A stretch of DNA of 23,691 nucleotides from Oppiella nova (lineage: Eukaryota > Arthropoda > Arachnida > Sarcoptiformes > Oppiidae). Positions 9,853-17,220 of this stretch are shown here, piece after piece. The DNA is taken from NCBI GenBank assembly GCA_905397405.1, contig CAJPVJ010000524.1, forward strand, positions 1-23,691, written 5' to 3'. A model generated the notes under the pieces. That model ran no database searches. It had not been told where the DNA came from and was given only the letters and a program-made list of their open reading frames with translations. Position numbers and translations under genes: made by a program. How positions within the stretch are numbered: the stretch's first letter is position 1; each line of letters starts with the position of its first letter.

Positions 9853-12800
9853 GAGCACAACATGGTATGAAGTGTTGGCTAACTTTGCTCTTAAAGTTTA
9901 CCATTAAATTCACGCTTTGATATGTGAAACAAATAGCAAATTAATCAACTTATTTGAGCTCTCTCTCTCTCTCTCTCTCATCTAATGATTAACTCGTATA
10001 ATAAGCTATTTATTCATAAATTTATTCAAATTAATATGATTTTTATGCCTTCCCATTTTATTTTTCATTTTTAATTATGGACTCAAAAGTTTTATTAGCA
10101 CTTATTGTTGCCGTATTATTTGTCGGGTGTTTCGCACTGCAATTAACTGCAAACAGTCATTCATTTAAAATTAGATTAATTTAAATGAAAAAATATGTAT
10201 ATTTTATATACAAAAGTGTACAGAATTTTAAGCATTATATCGATTGACTTTTGTCTACGGCTATGCAAGACGATATTTACATTTTTCAGTCTAATATTTT
10301 GACACTTTTTGGTTATAGATTAATTGAATAGTGCTTTTTATTTTTTCAAGTAGTCGTTAAGAATATAATTATGTATAAAACTTTTTTTGTTTGATAGCTT
10401 TTTTTGTTCAGTTATAATATATTGTGTTTGTATTATAATGAAGAAAAACTATTTATATTATGAACTCCACTTGTCTGGAGTGTAGGAGCCGTTCATATAA
10501 AAATTCATTAGAAATTATAAATACAGTAATCATTAATAAATTTCTGGTAGCAAACAAGTCAGACATATACAGACTTTCTCTAGTATTTTGTACCGGAAAA
10601 ACAAAATATTTTAATTTAGTTGATTGCAGTGACAAATCATTTATGATTAATGTGTGTCTACTTTACTTTTTATTAGTATTTAATACGTTTTTCGTCTAAT
10701 TGTATAACATATTAGTGAGTGAAAAGAGTTTTTACTTTCACTTTCATACATATCACTCGCGTATGTATTTTGTTGTATAATCTATTTATCCAATTACACC
10801 ACGGATTGCATTATACATGTTAGCTATGAATACAAACAAAAGTTGATTTAATTTTTCCATAAAAATTTATCATCAAATTTGGTGTTTATGTAGAAATTTA
10901 TATCCATATGAATGGCGCAAAGCATTAGATATTACACACAAAAGGATTGAAGACAAAGAGCAAAGAGTAGAGAGAAATCATTTAAAATGAATACTTATTT
11001 TTGTGATGAAAATTGATTACGAGATATGCTATGCGAACCAAAAGCGAATCATCAGATTTACAAATAAGACATTTGTTTGTATAAGCAGTTTCACCATTCA
11101 ATTCAATTGACAGTCGATGTGATATAATGCTAAGCAAATAGTGAATAACGACATCGAGACTCAGACCTCTTATATTATATACTAATATAAAAACATACGA
11201 TAGCACAGAGAAATATCTTATTTATTTTATATTTAACTGATATTTTGTGCTTAAATTCGCAATCGACTGAATCGATGCCCGAAGAATCAAATTGAAAGTA
11301 ATATAACAGTAGTGTATATACAGTATATAGTGGGCGATAGAGATGATCGACATTACATAAGAATATTCTTTATGGATAACAACCAAATATAAGCACAGAA
11401 TTGAGTGCAGAATTGATAATAGAATTGATTGTCAATCAAATGAGAGCCCAAACAAAACTGGGGGCCAAAACGTGTCAGCGCTTACGCTGCCGACCCCCTA
11501 CCCATCACTGGCTTTCCGTATGATTTATACGATATAAGTCTTACGTGTAGTGTATTTGTTGTCTCCGACGAGTGAATAACGCTATGATTGTTTGGCTTTG
11601 AGGCGAAAAAATACTACTCTCTCCTCCATTTGACAGGTCCTCCAAATCCAGTTAATGACTGTTATGTAACAAATGTCACTCTGACCGCACTGTTACTGCA
11701 CTGCGCGCCGGGAGATAACGGAGGCCTACGGCAGACGTTTCACCTGCAGGTCTACAACAACGACAAACTCCAACTGCACACCAATTTGACGGCCTTTGAG
11801 ACGCCTGTCTTTCACATCAAAGACCTGCCGCCGGCCACCGATTTCACGCTCAATATCTACGCGTCCAATGCGAAGGGAAAGTCCGACTCCATCGCCATCA
11901 ACGCCCAGACCACTCATCTGCCCGAAAGGCACGCGAGAAAAGGTGGCGTAAAGTTGTTTCGATCGCTATTTTACTTATATTATTGCTATAGAATTGCAGA
12001 ATATTCTGTGTTTGTGTGCCGTTATTATGATGGCTATTATTGTATGCGTATTGTGTTTATATCTGCAAAACAAATAGATATTATGTGTGTTTGAAAAATG
12101 ACAGATAAATACAATGAATACACAGAATATTCTGTATTGCCATTTGTTTTGAAAAGGGTTTGTTTCGTATATTTGTTTGAAATGATTGTCATAAATATAT
12201 TTTTTTGCTTTTATTTATACAATATAGCCATCAATTGTAATGATGGCTAAGAGCTTACACATACATAGCATATAATATATATATATCTGGACACATGATG
12301 GTCGTCCACGTAATCCATGTCCAATACTTGAAAGTTATTGGCAAATACTCAGTACAATATATTTATTATTATTATTTATATCTTTTTGACTCAAAAACAA
12401 AATTGACATAAACTTATTGATTAAAACTTATTTTTAATAACAGAATATTGTTATGCCTATGATTGGCATCCAGTGTCTAGTATTCAGTAGTTTTTGTCAT
12501 AAAATACTTGTCGACAACCTAAACGATATAAAAATTTTTGTTTTTGAAAACTACATCACTAGCTTTACAACAAATATTTTTCAATTTATATTTCGCACAC
12601 AAATATTAGTCTGGAGAAGATTTTTAATTAAAAGTTTGCCCGTAAAAATCCAATGCCCTAATTTACGACATACTACTATCGGTTTCATTAAAATTTCACA
12701 AAAATTACTTTTTAATTTTCTATGCAAAATGTTTTCCACATTTTTTATGCCACTCTTATCAGTCCTGATGAGCGAAATAAAGCCATTACTTTATCGATGA

Positions 12801-15800
12801 AATAATAGGTCAGTAGTCAGTCGGCGAGAGATAATTAATAATAATTTGAGAGCCAATTAAATTACAGTATAGCTTGAAAATTTGCCAGTCATTATTTATA
12901 CTTATCTATTAATTACTGACATTTAGAGTTAAGAGTGAGTTTTAAATGAATTGTTACTTATATAAAGCTAACGATAAGAGCGAAAACACTTAAATTCAAA
13001 ATCGCCTCTAATTTGTAATTTAAATCCTATTTAATCCTTAAGAGTCTCCACTAATATATCGCATCCAATGGATACACATAAGTCTCGTTTGAATTACAAG
13101 ACTTTTCGCTAAGAGTTTAAAACTAATTATTCATTAAAAAGTTTATTTCAAATTCAATACTCGAAACCGATTCACGGATTCAGTTCCCGGCTAACTGTAA
13201 GGGCTCATTGAGAATCAAGTCGTTTGAAAGTAATGGGAACGACATCTATAAACATGTTGTAGAGCCTAATGAGACGTTTCGCTATAGCATTGAATATATT
13301 TAGTATTCTTCAAAGACTTTCGGTTTTATTCTTTGTCTGTCTCTTACTCTTGGGTTTCGGAGGCATTAAAGCATTCAAACGAAACAAAAATTAAATGTTT
13401 CTATCGTTTAATTATAGTTTTTTCTTTACTCCCCAACCCTATCACCCATACAGACGGCTCTAATGACGTCCCAATCAGTCCAATAATCGGTGTCCTCATC
13501 GGCATTATAGCATCGCTTGTAATCATTTGTATAATTACTGTATTTATCATTAGATGTAAAGTCAATAGACATCAGTATAAAGGTATGGAAAATATAATTT
13601 TTAAACAAATTTTTCTCTCTATAGTAAACACACATATAATAATAAATCGATTAGTGAGTAATGAAACCCTGTTTATGAGACAAGAATATTCTGTAGTATT
13701 GATTTTTAAAAGTTACATATTCTATATTACTCAACATTCAAAACATTGTGTTTAAATTTGATACATAATTTATACATAAATATAGTAATAGTGAAGCAAA
13801 ATTGCTTAAATAATTTTTTAGTTAACTGTAAGTTTAAATATTTTATTAAAATTCATAACTCCATAAATTCATAATAACGGTTAAGAGAATTTAAAATTAT
13901 AATTCACAAAAATTCTCATTAGATTTTGAAGTCATTATTATATGAGTGTTCAGCACATGGAGAGAAAAGTGCGAAAAAATTAATTATATTTTTATGCAAA
14001 TAATTGATTAAAATATTTTCTTATACTTTTCTCTGCGTTCATAACGACTGGAAAACTACAGACGAAACAGAACTCAATGCAAAGTAAGTCAGAGATAAGA
14101 TAATAGACACACAAAAAATTTAACGAATAAATATATATACAATAAAATAAAATAAAGTTTTGTGTTTCGCTGTCAATGAGGAGTCGGCAGTTAATGTGAT
14201 ATTTTTGTTTTTAAATCGCGTTTGATTTGAACAGATATGTGACAACTCAGGAGCCAAAAGAAAAAGATAATTCAAGTCATATGAACCTAATATACGACAA
14301 GTCAGACACTTTCGGTTAGTTTTTCGGTTGCCGTCCCAACAGTCCTGACATCGCGCTGACAGGACTTAACGAACAGTAAATGACACTAAAATGTTGTGTT
14401 TGTCTCTCTCTCTCTCTCTCCCCATCCCTATCCCTCTCTACCCTCGCAATCCCTGTGCCCTATTGTCTGCTAATATAGGCTTTACAGACATTACATTGGA
14501 TGGTAAGTACGCCAACAGTACTGCAGATAATGAGATCTCCAATACATGTCAACTGTTAGCCGATCATCAGTCGTCCGGATATATTCCCTCCGTTTTCTAT
14601 AAGGTTAGACACAATCGTCTATTACTTTCACCCTTAAAATCCACTCTCAGAAACAGATCTCAAACAATATCATTCACTGTCTTTAAGACTAGTGTCCAAT
14701 AAAATGAATACAATATATATATATTCCTGTATTATATAAATGATTGTCGTTTTTGGGGATCAATTACTACTCCAACTCTTGTGACCCACACTATCGTAAC
14801 CCTTCGCTCTATTCCAATACAAATGAGAAGTATTTTTGTTTTTCTCAATGATATGTCGGAAACTAAGTATTCAACGCCAGTTAGAATTCCGAATTAGACA
14901 ATATCTGAAGGAGTGTTAGTCACGGAGTGATAACCTAAAATATAACAAAAAACCACAGGCAGAGAGCTCAGATCTGTAGATATATCTAATTAAGTGCAAA
15001 GCCTTTCAAATTGATTTGTCTTTCCATCAATCAATTGCATATAACCGTAACATATATTTTTGTGTTTTGACGTTAATTACATAAATTTTGTTTTAAAGTC
15101 CATTAGTTCATAGTTTGGAAATCATTGCACTCTAGACTACACGTCAAACTTGTATCTCATATCTGAAAATAGCGTTCAATTCAAAAACAATTGTTTATTC
15201 AAATTGTATTCAGAGGACAGTTGGATAACACCCAAACCCAAAGTGCATTTAAATAATAATAATATTAACTTTAATTGTGGAAATCCTTGTTGTGCTCATA
15301 CAGTAAAGGGCGTCAGACTATGAGTTAAATATTAATAACAATACAAACGCTACGAAAAATCAATGAACTATTTATTAGACTTTGATTCATAAGTTGCGGT
15401 CAATCTTAAGGCTTAATCTGTTATAGACTTCCTCACAATCAGTGCCTCACTATTGGATTTTATATTGTTTTTTGGTGTCCGTCTCTCGAGTCTAGACATC
15501 TATATATTAATTAAGTGTAAAGCCTTTCAAATTGATTTGTCTTTCCATCAATCAATTGCATATAACTGTAACATATATTTTTGTGTTTTGACGTTAATTA
15601 CATAAATTTTGTTTTAAAGTCCATTAGTTCATAGTTTGGAAATCATTGCACTCTAGACTACATGTCAAACTTGTATCTCATATCTGAAAATAGCGTTCAA
15701 TTCAAAAACAATTGTTTATTCAAATTGTATTCAGAGGACAGTTGGATAACACCCAAACCCAAAGTGCATTTAAATAATAATAATAATATTAACTTTAATT

Positions 15801-16726
15801 GTGGAAATCCTTGTTGTGCTCATACAGTAAAGGGCGTCAGACTATGAGTTAAATATTAATAACAATACAAACGCTACGAAAAATCAATGAACTATTTATT
15901 AGCGCACAGAGAATAGCATCAAGTTTTAAGGGTTTATGTCATACATTAAATAATTAATCCCTTTCCCAACTCATAAGCCCTCCCACGTATAAAACACTGT
16001 ATAATTATATACGACCGTAATGATGGGGATTTAAAGGCAGTAATTAATTTAATATAAAAATTATATTTGTACATATTATTAAAAGGGAAGTTTTGGGAAA
16101 ACTATTTTTAGCCAAACTTTAGTCAATAGGAAGTTTGGTTATGTGTGGGGATAGGGAGGGCTGTTAGATAAAAGCCAGAGATTCTGTTTGCTGTGGTATT
16201 AATAATTAAGGTTTGCCTCCAATTAGCACTAATACGAGCGGTGTTTGTGTCACTCATTAGAGTCGGGGTCCGGACGTGACGTACGCCGAGCTGTCAATCG
16301 TGTGTCCGATTGTCTCGCAAAACAACGAGCGACTGATGGCCTGCCGATCGCAACACCAATTAGTGGGTCCGCAATGCACTCAATACGCGCTCATCGACGC
16401 CGACGCCACTCTCAACGCCCAGACGACTGTCCGCTGCAGTCCGTCCATCAGTTCCCATCACTCCATACCTGACGGCTGCTCCGAATCGGAGGTCACTTTA
16501 GAGACACCACTCGTGAATAGCGTCAGACATAAGTTCTACACGCATGAGGTATGCCTCACCATACCGTACCAAATGCCATACCATCTGTAGGTTTGCCACC
16601 AATGCACTCGCACTACCTTACGCTCTCGTATTTCAATCACTCTAATTGTGTATCAAATAAATAATTTTTATGTTTTATGTCTATATTTAGGCCTCAAATC
16701 CTGACAGAAGCGCCACTCATGTCTAA
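6940..16726 (+). CDS. Sidestep-family Ig/FN3 transmembrane receptor, 3' part of gene (11 coding exons)
   Basis: Spliced coding sequence: 6940-7176, 7504-7800, 8571-8858, 8937-9227, 11637-11942, 13454-13582, 14062-14083, 14235-14314, 14479-14603, 16261-16548, 16691-16726. All introns are GT-AG and phases match at each join, giving 698 codons plus a partial first codon. Domain order is half an Ig, three Ig domains, one FN3, one transmembrane helix and a tail of about 190 residues. Family call rests on Sidestep hallmarks: AGIRAEIRCRSSGSRPAPQI, FRWLFNNSVDAW, VLCWAHNTIGKQKEPCAF, and the FN3 start PPNPVNDC with GDNGGLRQTF. In Drosophila, Sidestep-family proteins are surface ligands for Beaten-path receptors in motor-axon guidance; that role here is inference. 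Signal peptide, Ig1 and half of Ig2 must lie upstream of the window. Which Sidestep paralogue this is cannot be told by eye. Confidence 0.92.
7504..7800 (+). CDS. Receptor exon B: complete Ig domain (probably Ig3)
   Basis: One Ig domain in one exon, bounded by phase-1 introns. Acceptor CAACAG before 7504, donor GTATGA at 7801. The B-strand cysteine is in AEIRCRSS, the core tryptophan in QISWFKG and the F-strand cysteine in HLSCRADN. The motif GSRPAPQISW is very characteristic of the family. The open frame runs on into the intron to 8177, but that part is low-complexity CT/TA-rich read-through, not coding. Confidence 0.93.
8112..8135 (+). repeat. ATT trinucleotide repeat
   Basis: About eight ATT units in the intron between exons B and C. 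Confidence 0.9.
8571..8858 (+). CDS. Receptor exon C: complete Ig domain (probably Ig4)
   Basis: Acceptor TGCTGTCAG before 8571, donor GTAAGT at 8859, phase 1 both sides. Starts YVPQLTLALGANIGN, then B-strand cysteine in VYFECTIVANP, tryptophan in VGWLFEG and the classic RGRYQCSATNIEG F-strand. It is separated from exon D by only 78 bp. Confidence 0.94.
8904..8915 (+). repeat. CAGAATATTCTG palindrome, occurrence 2
   Basis: Extends to the 14-bp palindrome ACAGAATATTCTGT (8903-8916). It fills the middle of the 78-bp intron between exons C and D, about 20 bp before the acceptor. Confidence 0.85.
8937..9227 (+). CDS. Receptor exon D: complete Ig domain (probably Ig5)
   Basis: Acceptor CTCCAG before 8937, donor GTAAGG at 9228, phase 1 both sides. 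Four cysteines are visible: the Ig pair (VNITCDVDAEP and VLCWAHN) and an additional outer pair (APVCRPG and EPCAF), an arrangement typical of the last Sidestep Ig domain. Tryptophans lie in FRWLFNNS and CWAHN. NIT, NNS and NGS are potential N-glycosylation sites. Confidence 0.95.
9605..9714 (+). repeat. 110-bp inverted repeat, left arm
   Basis: Every base is the reverse complement of 9853-9962; I found no mismatch in 110 positions. Lies in the 2.4-kb intron between exons D and E, starting AGAGCTCAAATAAG and ending GTTGTGCTC. Confidence 0.97.
9816..9850 (+). repeat. CT microsatellite, left of the inverted arm
   Basis: About 17 CT units, ending 2 bp before the right arm of the 110-bp inverted repeat. 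Confidence 0.95.
9853..9962 (-). repeat. 110-bp inverted repeat, right arm, inside a CT microsatellite
   Basis: Perfect reverse complement of the left arm, 138 bp away. It is bordered on the left by a (CT)n run (9816-9850) and on the right by another (9961-9979), as if it had been placed into one CT tract. No terminal repeats or target duplication of a known transposon are visible. Confidence 0.97.
9961..9979 (+). repeat. CT microsatellite, right of the inverted arm
   Basis: About nine CT units; its first two bases also belong to the inverted arm. Confidence 0.93.
11359..11370 (+). repeat. AAGAATATTCTT palindrome, variant of the CAGAATATTCTG motif
   Basis: Same 10-bp core AGAATATTCT with A/T outer bases instead of C/G. 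Confidence 0.6.
11460..11498 (+). repeat. G+C-rich nested stem in a receptor intron
   Basis: GGGGG (11460-11464) and CCCCC (11494-11498) enclose CAGCG-CTTA-CGCTG (11476-11489), a 5-bp stem with a tetraloop. It is a G+C-rich islet in an A+T-rich intron, 140 bp before exon E. Confidence 0.5.
11637..11942 (+). CDS. Receptor exon E: fibronectin type III domain
   Basis: Acceptor TTTGACAG before 11637 completes the glycine of AAG-PPNPVNDC. The domain shows the family's Cys pair (NDC and LLHC), GDNGGLRQTFHLQVY, and the late strand DFTLNIYASNAKGKSDS. The donor at 11943 reads AG|GTGGCG, which is weak, but it alone gives the phase 1 needed by exon F. Separated from exon D by a 2.4-kb intron. Confidence 0.92.
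11997..12008 (+). repeat. CAGAATATTCTG palindrome, occurrence 3
   Basis: 55 bp into the intron after the FN3 exon. Confidence 0.8.
12123..12134 (+). repeat. CAGAATATTCTG palindrome, occurrence 4
   Basis: Extends to ACAGAATATTCTGT (12122-12135); the pair with 11997-12008 is the closest in the window. Confidence 0.85.
12225..12249 (+). repeat. 9-bp hairpin
   Basis: TAGCCATCA (12225-12233) and TGATGGCTA (12241-12249) pair perfectly over a 7-nt loop. Confidence 0.65.
13142..13303 (+). other. Coding-like open segment, orphan exon or gene fragment
   Basis: A frame open from 13113 and ending at TAG 13301-13303 contains a stretch of raised G+C that reads like protein: TDSRIQFPANCKGSLRIKSF, then ESNGNDIYKHVVEPNETFRY and SIEYI. 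I do not recognise the family. An AG lies before 13142 but lacks a pyrimidine tract. It sits between the FN3 and transmembrane exons, so use as a terminal exon would give a soluble receptor; it may equally be a decayed fragment of another gene. Most of it recurs in the copy after 22742 with one amino-acid change (S to N). Confidence 0.35.
13454..13582 (+). CDS. Receptor exon F: transmembrane helix
   Basis: Acceptor CATACAG before 13454, donor GTATGG at 13583, phase 1 both sides. After a short stalk (DGSNDVPISP) comes a run of about 24 hydrophobic residues from IIGVLIGIIAS to TVFII, then a basic stop-transfer stretch RCKVNRHQYK. This sets the topology: Ig/FN3 outside, the rest cytoplasmic. An almost identical copy lies at 23037-23165. 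Confidence 0.92.
13683..13692 (+). repeat. AGAATATTCT core palindrome
   Basis: 10-bp core followed by GTAG, in the intron after the transmembrane exon; duplicated at 23270-23279. Confidence 0.55.
14062..14083 (+). CDS. Receptor exon G: 22-nt microexon of the cytoplasmic tail
   Basis: Bounded by ACTACAG and GTAAGT. It changes phase from 1 to 2 and encodes DETELNAK together with the neighbouring split codons. Support: strong splice sites on both sides, correct phase with exons F and H, and exact conservation in the second copy at 23650-23671. Skipping it would shift the frame of the tail. Confidence 0.78.
14235..14314 (+). CDS. Receptor exon H: cytoplasmic tail segment
   Basis: Acceptor TTGAACAG before 14235, donor GTTAGT at 14315; entry phase 2, exit phase 1. 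Encodes YVTTQEPKEKDNSSHMNL followed by IYDKSDTFG. Hydrophilic, without a recognised domain; one tyrosine (LIYDK) could be a phosphosite, which is inference. Confidence 0.8.
14341..14366 (+). repeat. 7-bp stem in a short receptor intron
   Basis: AGTCCTG (14341-14347) pairs with CAGGACT (14360-14366), loop 12 nt, between exons H and I. Confidence 0.45.
14401..14420 (+). repeat. CT microsatellite
   Basis: Short CT run within the polypyrimidine-rich stretch before exon I. Confidence 0.85.
14479..14603 (+). CDS. Receptor exon I: cytoplasmic tail segment
   Basis: Acceptor CTAATATAG before 14479. Encodes FTDITLDGKYANSTADNE and then ISNTCQLLADHQSSGYIPSV-FYK. I place the donor at 14604 (AAG|GTTAGA, phase 0) because it alone is in phase with exon J. 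A stronger-looking donor, GTAAGT at 14503 (phase 1), would end the exon after FTDITLDG and put exon J in another frame, so an alternative short form is possible. Confidence 0.65.
14988..15378 (+). repeat. 391-bp direct repeat, copy 1
   Basis: Same orientation as 15509-15902, with three substitutions and one AAT triplet difference by eye (about 99% identical). Lies in the 1.66-kb intron between receptor exons I and J. No terminal inverted repeats seen. Confidence 0.95.
15114..15323 (+). CDS. Candidate alternative terminal tail exon, copy 1
   Basis: An AG at 15112-15113 is followed by a 69-codon frame to TGA: FGNHCTLDYTSNLYLISENS, then VQFKNNCLFKLYSEDSWITP, KPKVHLN, an asparagine run, and INFNCGNPCCAHTVKGVRL. 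It starts in phase 0, which is the phase of the donor chosen for exon I, so splicing exon I to it would give a different, shorter tail without ITIM or ITSM. The residue mix looks like protein, but I recognise no family. There is no donor, and no AATAAA close downstream. It could instead be a gene fragment. Confidence 0.35.
   Translation, partial: FGNHCTLDYTSNLYLISENSVQFKNNCLFKLYSEDSWITPKPKVHLNNNNINFNCGNPCCAHTVKGVRL
15509..15902 (+). repeat. 394-bp direct repeat, copy 2
   Basis: Separated from copy 1 by 130 bp of unrelated sequence; the only length difference is one more AAT unit inside the shared open frame, so the frame is kept. Confidence 0.95.
15635..15847 (+). CDS. Candidate alternative terminal tail exon, copy 2
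   Basis: Same frame as the copy at 15114, with one additional asparagine codon and ACG changed to ATG (15662), otherwise the same 70-codon reading to TGA. An ATTAAA variant polyadenylation signal lies at 15945-15950, about 100 nt after the stop, which fits a terminal exon better than copy 1 does. Phase 0 at the candidate acceptor (AG 15633-15634). Confidence 0.35.
   Translation, partial: FGNHCTLDYMSNLYLISENSVQFKNNCLFKLYSEDSWITPKPKVHLNNNNNINFNCGNPCCAHTVKGVRL
16261..16548 (+). CDS. Receptor exon J: main tail exon with ITIM-like and ITSM-like motifs
   Basis: Acceptor CACTCATTAG before 16261, donor GTATGC at 16549, phase 0 both sides. Begins SRGPDVTYAELSIVCPIVSQ. VTYAEL (16276-16293) fits the ITIM consensus [SIVL]-x-Y-x-x-[ILV]; TQYALI (16378-16395) fits the ITSM consensus T-x-Y-x-x-[VI]. 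The tyrosines are 34 residues apart. The exon stands out by G+C content. A second open frame (to 16472) is arginine-rich and I take it as a shadow. If the intron after it were retained the protein would end at 16590. Confidence 0.75.
16691..16726 (+). CDS. Receptor exon K: last coding exon, C-terminal 11 residues
   Basis: Acceptor CTATATTTAG before 16691, phase 0. Encodes ASNPDRSATHV and a TAA stop. The last residues A-T-H-V match a class I PDZ-domain ligand (S/T at -2, hydrophobic at 0), suggesting anchoring to a scaffold protein; that is inference. A polyadenylation signal follows 76 nt after the stop. Confidence 0.7.
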   Translation, partial: ASNPDRSATHV

Positions 16727-16737
16727 TCAAATGGGAA

Positions 16738-16780
16738 GTGGATGTGAACCATAAGAAGCGCATTAATACATGACATCCAC
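16738..16780 (+). repeat. 8-bp stem in the receptor 3' UTR
   Basis: GTGGATGT at 16738-16745 pairs perfectly with ACATCCAC at 16773-16780 across a 27-nt loop, between stop codon and polyadenylation signal. It may be chance. Confidence 0.35.
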
Positions 16781-16801
16781 TGCGGGCACAGAAAACACAA
16801 C

Positions 16802-16807
16802 AATAAA
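16802..16807 (+). promoter_or_regulatory. Polyadenylation signal of the receptor gene
   Basis: AATAAA 76 nt downstream of the TAA at 16724-16726; the first canonical signal after the last exon. Confidence 0.6.
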
Positions 16808-16853
16808 AATCATAATCACATAATCATTGCAAACAAATACTGTATATTGCTCG

Positions 16854-16865
16854 CAGAATATTCTG
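16854..16865 (+). repeat. CAGAATATTCTG palindrome, occurrence 5
   Basis: About 50 bp past the receptor polyadenylation signal. Confidence 0.8.
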
Positions 16866-17220
16866 TATTCAATTGTCAAAACACACACCAAATATGTGTT
16901 TCTTTACGTTTGAGATTCAAGTTTCTACACAAATATAATGAGAAATATATTTGTTTTGACGCTTTTCGACACCGAGATTAGCGCCGGGATCTGTTTAGAT
17001 ATGAAAAGGCATTCATATTTCAAAAATAAATATCAAATTCACGATTATATCACAAGAATTGTTCGCAAATTCTGGACGAATATTACGAAAACTATTCAAT
17101 ATTTTCGACAAACGATGCGTTAAAATAAATACAATAAGAATATTGTGTATAATATTCTGTATATAATTATCATAAATATTAGTATTATTATTATTACCAT
17201 TGAATATAAATATAATATTA

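Larger units (their letters stand above)
9228..11636 (+). other. 2.4-kb receptor intron between exons D and E
   Basis: Holds the 110-bp inverted repeat pair, CT tracts, a palindrome AAGAATATTCTT at 11359-11370 and a G+C-rich stem region at 11460-11498. I see no additional exon; the short open frames at 10453-10699 and 10982-11206 are A+T-rich and featureless. Confidence 0.75.
11943..13453 (+). other. 1.5-kb receptor intron between FN3 and transmembrane exons
   Basis: Contains two CAGAATATTCTG palindromes 126 bp apart, a 9-bp hairpin at 12225-12249 and a coding-like open segment ending at 13303. No conventional exon with both splice sites was found. Confidence 0.7.
13160..14103 (+). repeat. 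Direct repeat, copy 1: receptor transmembrane region
   Basis: Matches 22743-23691 in the same orientation with roughly fifteen substitutions plus a few small insertions (about 98-99% identical). It spans the orphan open segment, exon F and microexon G with flanking introns. Confidence 0.95.

Noticed and set aside
12453-12800. 115-codon open frame in the intron before the transmembrane exon
   Set aside because: A+T-driven composition (Phe, Ile, Lys, Asn), no domain, no in-phase splice sites.
14988-15902. Direct repeats considered as LTRs or as a CRISPR-like array
   Set aside because: Only two copies, no element body of any known family between them (130 bp), no terminal dinucleotides or target duplication; the window is eukaryotic.
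16245-16472. Arginine-rich frame over exon J
   Set aside because: Shadow of the ITIM/ITSM frame; needs a phase that only the short donor of exon I gives. Kept as an alternative in the findings.
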